NCBI GenBank assembly: GCA_934661195.1 | Contig: CAKUJD010000003.1 | Coordinates: forward strand, 124,001 to 188,000 | Direction of reading: 5' to 3' | DNA: 64,000 bases | Source of the DNA: an uncultured Muribaculaceae bacterium | Lineage (GTDB): Bacteria; Bacteroidota; Bacteroidia; Bacteroidales; Muribaculaceae | Part shown: in pieces, positions 59,849-64,000 of the stretch | Layout: each line of letters begins with the position of its first letter | Numbering within the stretch: the first letter of the stretch is position 1 | Translations under genes and position numbers: made by a program | Notes under the pieces: generated by a model | Database searches by the model: none | What the model was told of the DNA's origin: nothing | Seen by the model: the letters and a program-made list of their open reading frames with translations, nothing else

Positions 59849-61816
59849 ATGACACGAATATTTGCAACATTCACCATAGTGGCGCTTGCGCTGCTCGCCG
59901 CCGCGGGCGCGTGTGCCAAGAGCAATGTGAGGCTTGAGCCGTCGCGCGCATGGAGCGTGAGCGAGCCCCTGGGCCTGCAATACCCGTCCACCATCGACAC
60001 CCTTCCGCACAACTACCACCAGCGGTTTGTGCCCAGCGCGCTAAGCCGGGCCTGGACCACCACTGGCAACTATGGCGCCGAGGGGCAGAACCAGATGTTT
60101 TTTGAGCGCAAACCGACGGGCGACTTCTTTTTTGCCGACGCGCTCGACCAGTGGCTGCCCACCCTCGACAAGCAGCGCTTCTACAACACGCGCATACCCA
60201 TGACGCTGCTCAGCTACAGCACCGGCGGCAACAAATACAGCAACCAAGACCGCACCACGGCCATATTCAGCGGCAATGCCGGCAAGCGGCTGCAGGCCGG
60301 GGCCATGATGGACTACATCTACAGCAAGGGATCGTATGACTACCAGGCCGACAAGGACTTCTCGTGGGGGCTGAACGCCTCATATATGGGTGACCGATAT
60401 GAAATGCAGGCTTTTTTCAACAGCTACAACTTCCTTAACAAGGAGAACGGCGGCATCACCGACGACCGCTATATCACCGACCCCGCTGCAGTGCAGGGCG
60501 GCGACACCCGCGTCGACTTCAAGAACATTCCCACCCGGCTCACCGCCACCCACAACCGTCTGTCGGGCCGCGAAGTGTATATGAACCACCGCTACAAGGT
60601 GGGCTACTACCACTATCTGCGCGACTCGGTGACCGACACCATTGTGGGCCGCGTGTACGTGCCTGTCACCAGCTTCATCTGGACTATGGACTACAAGGCG
60701 GCCAAGCACTTGTTTCTGAACACCAGCGCCAGCGACGACACGGCTTTTTTCAGCCACACATATCTTAGGCTGGGCGGCACCGACGAGACCACCAACTACT
60801 GGGCACTTACCAACACGGTGGGAGTGTCGCTGCTTGAGGGCTTCAACAAATATGCCAAATTCGGCTTCGCCCTCTACGCCACCCACAGCATGAGGCGCTA
60901 CACACAGGTGGCCGACTCCACGTCGGCGGGCACCCAGGGCCTCACTCCACTGCCAGTGAGCGTGGACCCGCGGCACACCGACAACCTGGTGTGGGTGGGC
61001 GGGCAGCTCACCAAGCAGCGCGGCTCAATTCTGACCTACGCCGCCACGGCGCAGTTTGGCGTGGCGGGCAGCGTGGCGGGTGACATCGACGTGACGGGCG
61101 ACGTGGCCACACGGTTCCGCCTGCTGCGCGACTCGGTGACGCTGCGCGGATACGGATATTTCAAGAACCTTGAGGTGCCCTACCTGATGCAGCAGTTTGT
61201 GTCGAACCACTATGCGTGGGCCAACAACTTTGGCAAGGTGAAGCGTCTGCGCCTGGGCGGCGAGCTCACGGTGCCGCACACGGGCACACGCGTCAACGCT
61301 GGCTATGAAACGCTGAAGAGCTACGTGTATTTCAACGCCGAGGGCGTGCCCGAGCAGCACAACGCGCCGGTGCACGTGCTGAGCGCCACCGTCGACCAGC
61401 GCCTGGCCGTGGGCATACTGCACTGGGACAACGCCGTAACCTACCAGACCACGAGCAACGCCGACGTGCTGCCGCTGCCAAAGCTGGCGGTGTACAGCAA
61501 CCTATACCTGAACTTTGCCGTGGCACGTGTGCTGAAGGTGCAGCTGGGCGTTGACTGCAACTACTACACGCGCTATTATGCGCCGGCCTACAACCCCGCC
61601 ACCATGACGTGGCACACGCAACACGAGCAAAAGTGCGGCAACTTCACATTCATGAACGCCTATGCCAACTTCAAGCTGAAGCGCGCCCGATTCTATTTGC
61701 TCTACAGCCACGTGAACGGCGGTTCGCTGGGCGGCAAGGCATACTTCTCCACCCCCCACTATCCGCTCAACCCAGGGAGATTTCAGATGGGAGTGTCGGT
61801 TGACTTTGCCAACTGA
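59849..61816 (+). CDS. Putative outer-membrane porin
   Basis: 655 residues: signal peptide about 1-25 (MTRIFATFTIVALALLAAAG), then a beta-barrel-type sequence with alternating aromatic strands (YNTRIPMTLLSYSTGGNKYS, LNASYMGDRYEMQAFFNSYN, FKLKRARFYLLYSHVNGG) and a terminal GVSVDFAN. It matches the general layout of the Bacteroidetes putative porin family (Porin_10-like), with the early YHQRF/FFERK motifs; no TonB plug is present. Transport substrate unknown. The start at 59849 is chosen because the promoter box lies between it and the start of the longer open frame (59750). Confidence 0.8.
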   Translation: MTRIFATFTIVALALLAAAGACAKSNVRLEPSRAWSVSEPLGLQYPSTIDTLPHNYHQRFVPSALSRAWTTTGNYGAEGQNQMFFERKPTGDFFFADALDQWLPTLDKQRFYNTRIPMTLLSYSTGGNKYSNQDRTTAIFSGNAGKRLQAGAMMDYIYSKGSYDYQADKDFSWGLNASYMGDRYEMQAFFNSYNFLNKENGGITDDRYITDPAAVQGGDTRVDFKNIPTRLTATHNRLSGREVYMNHRYKVGYYHYLRDSVTDTIVGRVYVPVTSFIWTMDYKAAKHLFLNTSASDDTAFFSHTYLRLGGTDETTNYWALTNTVGVSLLEGFNKYAKFGFALYATHSMRRYTQVADSTSAGTQGLTPLPVSVDPRHTDNLVWVGGQLTKQRGSILTYAATAQFGVAGSVAGDIDVTGDVATRFRLLRDSVTLRGYGYFKNLEVPYLMQQFVSNHYAWANNFGKVKRLRLGGELTVPHTGTRVNAGYETLKSYVYFNAEGVPEQHNAPVHVLSATVDQRLAVGILHWDNAVTYQTTSNADVLPLPKLAVYSNLYLNFAVARVLKVQLGVDCNYYTRYYAPAYNPATMTWHTQHEQKCGNFTFMNAYANFKLKRARFYLLYSHVNGGSLGGKAYFSTPHYPLNPGRFQMGVSVDFAN

Positions 61817-61966
61817 CACCAATCAGGGCCACAAGACATAAATGCGCTGATGCACAATGCATTGGCGCATTAATTTTATATCTCCGCAACCATTGTTACG
61901 CGAGTAACAAAACCGTTGGCAAACAGATTTTTTTGCTACTAAATGAAAAAAAAATTCATTTTTCTA

Positions 61967-61995
61967 TTGAGAAAAAGTTTTTTTTGCTACTTTTG
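61967..61995 (+). promoter_or_regulatory. Promoter of alanine dehydrogenase
   Basis: TACTTTTG at 61988-61995, with TTG at 61967-61969 at a shorter 18-bp spacing, within a strongly AT-rich stretch (61925-62000). The leader is about 42 bases. Confidence 0.55.
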
Positions 61996-62043
61996 GACCA
62001 CAGATACTAATTAATTCAAAAAACCTAAAAAACTTCTGGCAAA

Positions 62044-63150
62044 ATGAAAGTTGGAATACCTAAAGAGATTAAAAACAATGAGAATCGCGTGGGCATGACC
62101 CCCGCAGGCGTGGCTGAACTCATCAAGCACGGCCACACAGTGTATGTGCAGCACACTGCTGGCGAGAACAGCGGTTTCCCCGATGCCGAATATGAGGCCG
62201 TGGGCGCAAAAATTCTGCCTACAATCGAGGAAGTGTATGCCACAGCCGAGATGATCGTGAAGGTAAAGGAACCCATCGAACCCGAGTTCCCGCTGATTCG
62301 CAAGGGTCAGCTCGTGTTCACCTATTTCCACTTTGCAAGCGACGAGCCTCTGACAAAGGCAATGATAAAGAGCGGAGCCGTGTGCCTGGCCTACGAGACT
62401 GTGCAGCTGCCCGACCGCTCGCTGCCGCTGCTGATACCCATGAGCGAGGTGGCAGGCCGCATGGCAGCCCTCAACGGTGCCTACTACCTGCAAAAGACCA
62501 AGGGCGGCAAGGGCAAATTCATTGGCGGCGTGCCCGGCGTTAAGCCTGCCAAGGTGCTTGTGATAGGCGGCGGCATAGTGGGCGAGGCCGCAGCGCGCAC
62601 TGCAGCCGGCATGGGTGCCGACGTGACCATCACCGACATTTCGCTGCCGCGTCTGCGCCAGCTCGACCTTGAGACTCCAGCCAACATACACGCCCTCTAT
62701 TCAAGCGAGCACAACATCCGCAAGGAACTGAAAGACGTGGATGTGGTGATTGGCTCGGTGCTGGTGCCAGGCGACAAGACACCACACCTCATCACCCGCG
62801 ACATGCTTAAGGAGATGGAGCCCGGCACAGTGCTCGTGGACGTAGCCATTGACCAGGGCGGATGCTTCGAGACATCGCACCCCACAACCCACAGCGAGCC
62901 CACATATGTGGTCGACGGCATTCTGCACTATGCCGTGGCCAACATTCCAGGCGCAGTGCCCTACACTTCTACCACTGCCCTCACCAACGCCACTCTGCGC
63001 TATGCCGTGGCTTTGGCCGACAAGGGCTGGAAGCAGGCTTGCAAGGACGATCCCGCCCTGTTCAAGGGCCTGAATGTGGTTGACGGCAAAGTCACCTTCA
63101 AGGCCGTGGCCGACGTTTGGGGTCTGAAGTACGAGCCCATCGAGTTGTAA
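62044..63150 (+). CDS. ald: Alanine dehydrogenase
   Basis: 368-residue NAD-dependent enzyme that interconverts alanine with pyruvate plus ammonia. It starts [20 protein letters not shown] and contains the catalytic Lys in [11 protein letters not shown] and His in [10 protein letters not shown], the Rossmann loop [20 protein letters not shown] (about 170-189) and the ending [20 protein letters not shown]. Length and motifs are fully typical. Monocistronic with its own promoter and terminator. Confidence 0.97.
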   Translation: MKVGIPKEIKNNENRVGMTPAGVAELIKHGHTVYVQHTAGENSGFPDAEYEAVGAKILPTIEEVYATAEMIVKVKEPIEPEFPLIRKGQLVFTYFHFASDEPLTKAMIKSGAVCLAYETVQLPDRSLPLLIPMSEVAGRMAALNGAYYLQKTKGGKGKFIGGVPGVKPAKVLVIGGGIVGEAAARTAAGMGADVTITDISLPRLRQLDLETPANIHALYSSEHNIRKELKDVDVVIGSVLVPGDKTPHLITRDMLKEMEPGTVLVDVAIDQGGCFETSHPTTHSEPTYVVDGILHYAVANIPGAVPYTSTTALTNATLRYAVALADKGWKQACKDDPALFKGLNVVDGKVTFKAVADVWGLKYEPIEL

Positions 63151-63173
63151 AACATAACTCACACACTTATATA

Positions 63174-63218
63174 GCGAAGGCTGCCTCCCAAGTGCGGGAA
63201 GCAGCCTTCGCCGCGTTT
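63174..63218 (+). terminator. Rho-independent terminator of ald
   Basis: GCGAAGGCTGC (63174-63184) pairs with GCAGCCTTCGC (63201-63211), inner CTCCC/GGGAA support, followed by CGCGTTTTG. Confidence 0.82.
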
Positions 63219-63409
63219 TGCCGGCAACTCTCTGCAATCGGCACAGAGGGTGGCAGACATGTTGACTTGGTGGCGTGACGGAGGCCCAGCAAAGTCATAA
63301 CTATACTCAGGGGGCCAGCTGCACGGCCACCAAAAACGATCTGAAAGAGCATAAGCATTGCCACTCACCACACACTTCAGAGGAATGCGTGGCTCGGGGG
63401 GACGGTTAG

Positions 63410-63474
63410 CAGGCATTTCGCGGCGGCTGCGCCGCCGCTCACCTGCCTACACATATCCAATCCCTTTGGGATTG
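63410..63474. repeat. Repeat module shared with 56932-57002
   Basis: AGCAGGCATTTCGCGGCGGC and CTGCCTACACATATCCAATC with a trailing GGGATTG, same orientation as the module at 56932. Between the ald terminator and this module (63219-63409) nothing recognisable was seen. Confidence 0.8.
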
Positions 63475-63503
63475 GACAGTGCATCATACAGCGATGAATG
63501 CTG

Positions 63504-63653
63504 TAGAGACGTGGCATGCCACGTCCAGCGCAAATTACTGTAAATCGATTGATTGTGTATGAATAAATACAACCCATGGAGGTGTATTTGATGTAATTTT
63601 GCCTTCGTGCTGAATGGGGCTGCACCCGTTGGACGCGGTATGCCGCGTCCCTA
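63504..63653 (-). mobile_element. MITE-like element, copy 3 (150 bp)
   Basis: Terminal inverted repeats at 63504-63526 and 63631-63653 of the same palindromic kind as at 57277; reverse orientation to copies 1 and 2. Shares the internal GGAGGTGTATTTGATGTAAT segment, whose complement is in copy 1. Confidence 0.75.
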
Positions 63654-63769
63654 CAACAAAACAGCTGTAAATCAGATTTTTAACTATTATTTATTTTAAC
63701 TTTAACCCTCAACTTTAAACCTTATCCAGCTTAGAAATAAAATTTTTCAGTGCTCTCGGCATGCTGCGG
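63654..63769. repeat. Module flanking the MITE-like element, inverted copy
   Basis: Contains the complement of GATAAGGTTTAAAGTTGAGG and of GCACTGAAA, ending TGCTCTCGGCATGCTGCGG. Imperfect inverted copy of 57157-57276. Confidence 0.72.
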
Positions 63770-63811
63770 CCATACTGCGTTTGGCGGTGGTGTCTTTATT
63801 TACCGGCACAA

Positions 63812-63843
63812 AAAACGCTCAGCGGTGGGCTGAGCGTTTTTTT
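63812..63843. terminator. Bidirectional terminator at the end of the M13 peptidase gene
   Basis: AAAACGCTCAGC (63812-63823) and GCTGAGCGTTTT (63829-63840) form a perfect 12-bp stem with loop GGTGG and A/T runs on both sides; the minus-strand peptidase gene ends 26 bp away. Confidence 0.88.
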
Positions 63844-63866
63844 GTGGGTTTATTTCTGCGACGGGG

Positions 63867-64000
63867 TTACCAAATCACGGCGCGGTCGGCGGGGTCGAGC
63901 CACATTTTGTCGCCCTGCTTGATGCCGAAGGCGTTGAAGAATGTGTCGATGTTGCGCAGAGTGGCGTTTACACGCCAGCGGCCCAGTGAGTGGGGGTCGC
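63867..64000 (-). CDS. M13-family metallopeptidase (neprilysin/PepO-like), C-terminal end
   Basis: Only the last 44 codons are in the window, ending in a TAA at 63867-63869. The translation DPHSLGRWRVNATLRNIDTF followed by FNAFGIKQGDKMWLDPADR and a terminal VIW matches the conserved C terminus of M13 zinc peptidases (the N-x-x-x-F-x-x-A-F-x-(V/C/I)-K-x-G-D-x-M region). The HExxH site would lie outside the window. In Bacteroidales these are usually exported or lipid-anchored oligopeptidases. The gene runs off the right edge of the window. Confidence 0.9.
   Translation of the reverse strand, partial: DPHSLGRWRVNATLRNIDTFFNAFGIKQGDKMWLDPADRAVIW

Noticed and set aside
63219..63409. Hidden gene between ald and the repeat cluster
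   Set aside because: Short frames exist on both strands but none has coding character, a promoter box or recognisable similarity.

Overview
The window looks like the chromosome of a Bacteroidales bacterium, probably of the Muribaculaceae (S24-7) type. The reasons are high GC for the order, many TonB-dependent receptors and surface lipoproteins with acidic residues after the lipobox Cys, proteins with gliding/Por-type C-terminal tails, an UpxY-type NusG paralogue, and promoters of the Bacteroidetes class. Eleven promoters share the layout TTG-N20-TAnnTTTG. The genus assignment is inference. No rRNA, CRISPR array, phage or intact insertion sequence was seen. One tRNA (Pro, GGG) and one gene too short for routine ORF lists (rpmH, 50 codons) were found by reading the sequence.

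Layout. 1-7.8 kb: tail of a serpin, a TonB receptor, three mutually similar surface lipoproteins, a lipoprotein consisting only of a C10-protease propeptide-like inhibitor domain, and a complete serpin. 7.9-9.5 kb: ECF sigma factor, a one-TM putative anti-sigma and a Spy-like periplasmic protein. 9.7-15.3 kb: a giant alpha-2-macroglobulin-like protein without a thioester motif. 15.4-21.3 kb: glycosyltransferase, Nudix hydrolase, a 103-residue secreted protein that is nearly all sorting tail, a DUF4143 ATPase with a 32-bp repeat array at its promoter, and an M6 metalloprotease. 21.4-27.5 kb (minus strand): SGNH hydrolase, CapA-like protein, folD, ffh, panD, panC. 27.8-29.1 kb: a third serpin. 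29.2-34.7 kb (minus): GH20 hexosaminidase, low-molecular-weight phosphatase, dnaB, efp. 34.9-38.6 kb: rpmH, nitroreductase-like protein, M15-like lipoprotein, HAD phosphatase, aroB. 38.6-45 kb: a possible small RNA, a TonB receptor with two sugar kinases, and a secreted protein with a sorting tail. 45-50.3 kb (minus): rluA-type synthase, dnaJ, grpE, ispE, cardiolipin synthase. 50.5-56.7 kb: PorE-like OmpA lipoprotein, ribE, phosphoesterase, upxY, acyltransferase, gmd. 56.7-63.8 kb: two clusters of palindromic MITE-like repeats in opposite orientation bracket tRNA-Pro, an aldo/keto reductase, an AraC regulator, a putative porin and alanine dehydrogenase. The window ends in the 3' end of an M13 peptidase.

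How the genes work together. The left third is rich in cell-envelope proteins that would control proteases: three serpins, one C10-propeptide-like lipoprotein and one macroglobulin, next to an envelope-stress sigma cassette. Secreted proteases (M6, M13) lie in the same window. A PorE-like lipoprotein and three proteins with type IX-like tails suggest a type IX secretion pathway. Core housekeeping genes (ffh, dnaB, efp, rpmH, folD, panCD, aroB, ispE, ribE, grpE-dnaJ) are interspersed, so this is ordinary chromosome with accessory envelope loci rather than a mobile island. The best candidates for undescribed biology are the orphan C10-inhibitor and serpin cluster, the three-paralogue lipoprotein set behind a TonB receptor, the repeat array at the DUF4143 ATPase promoter, the near-leaderless promoters, and the MITE-like repeats that bracket 6 kb.
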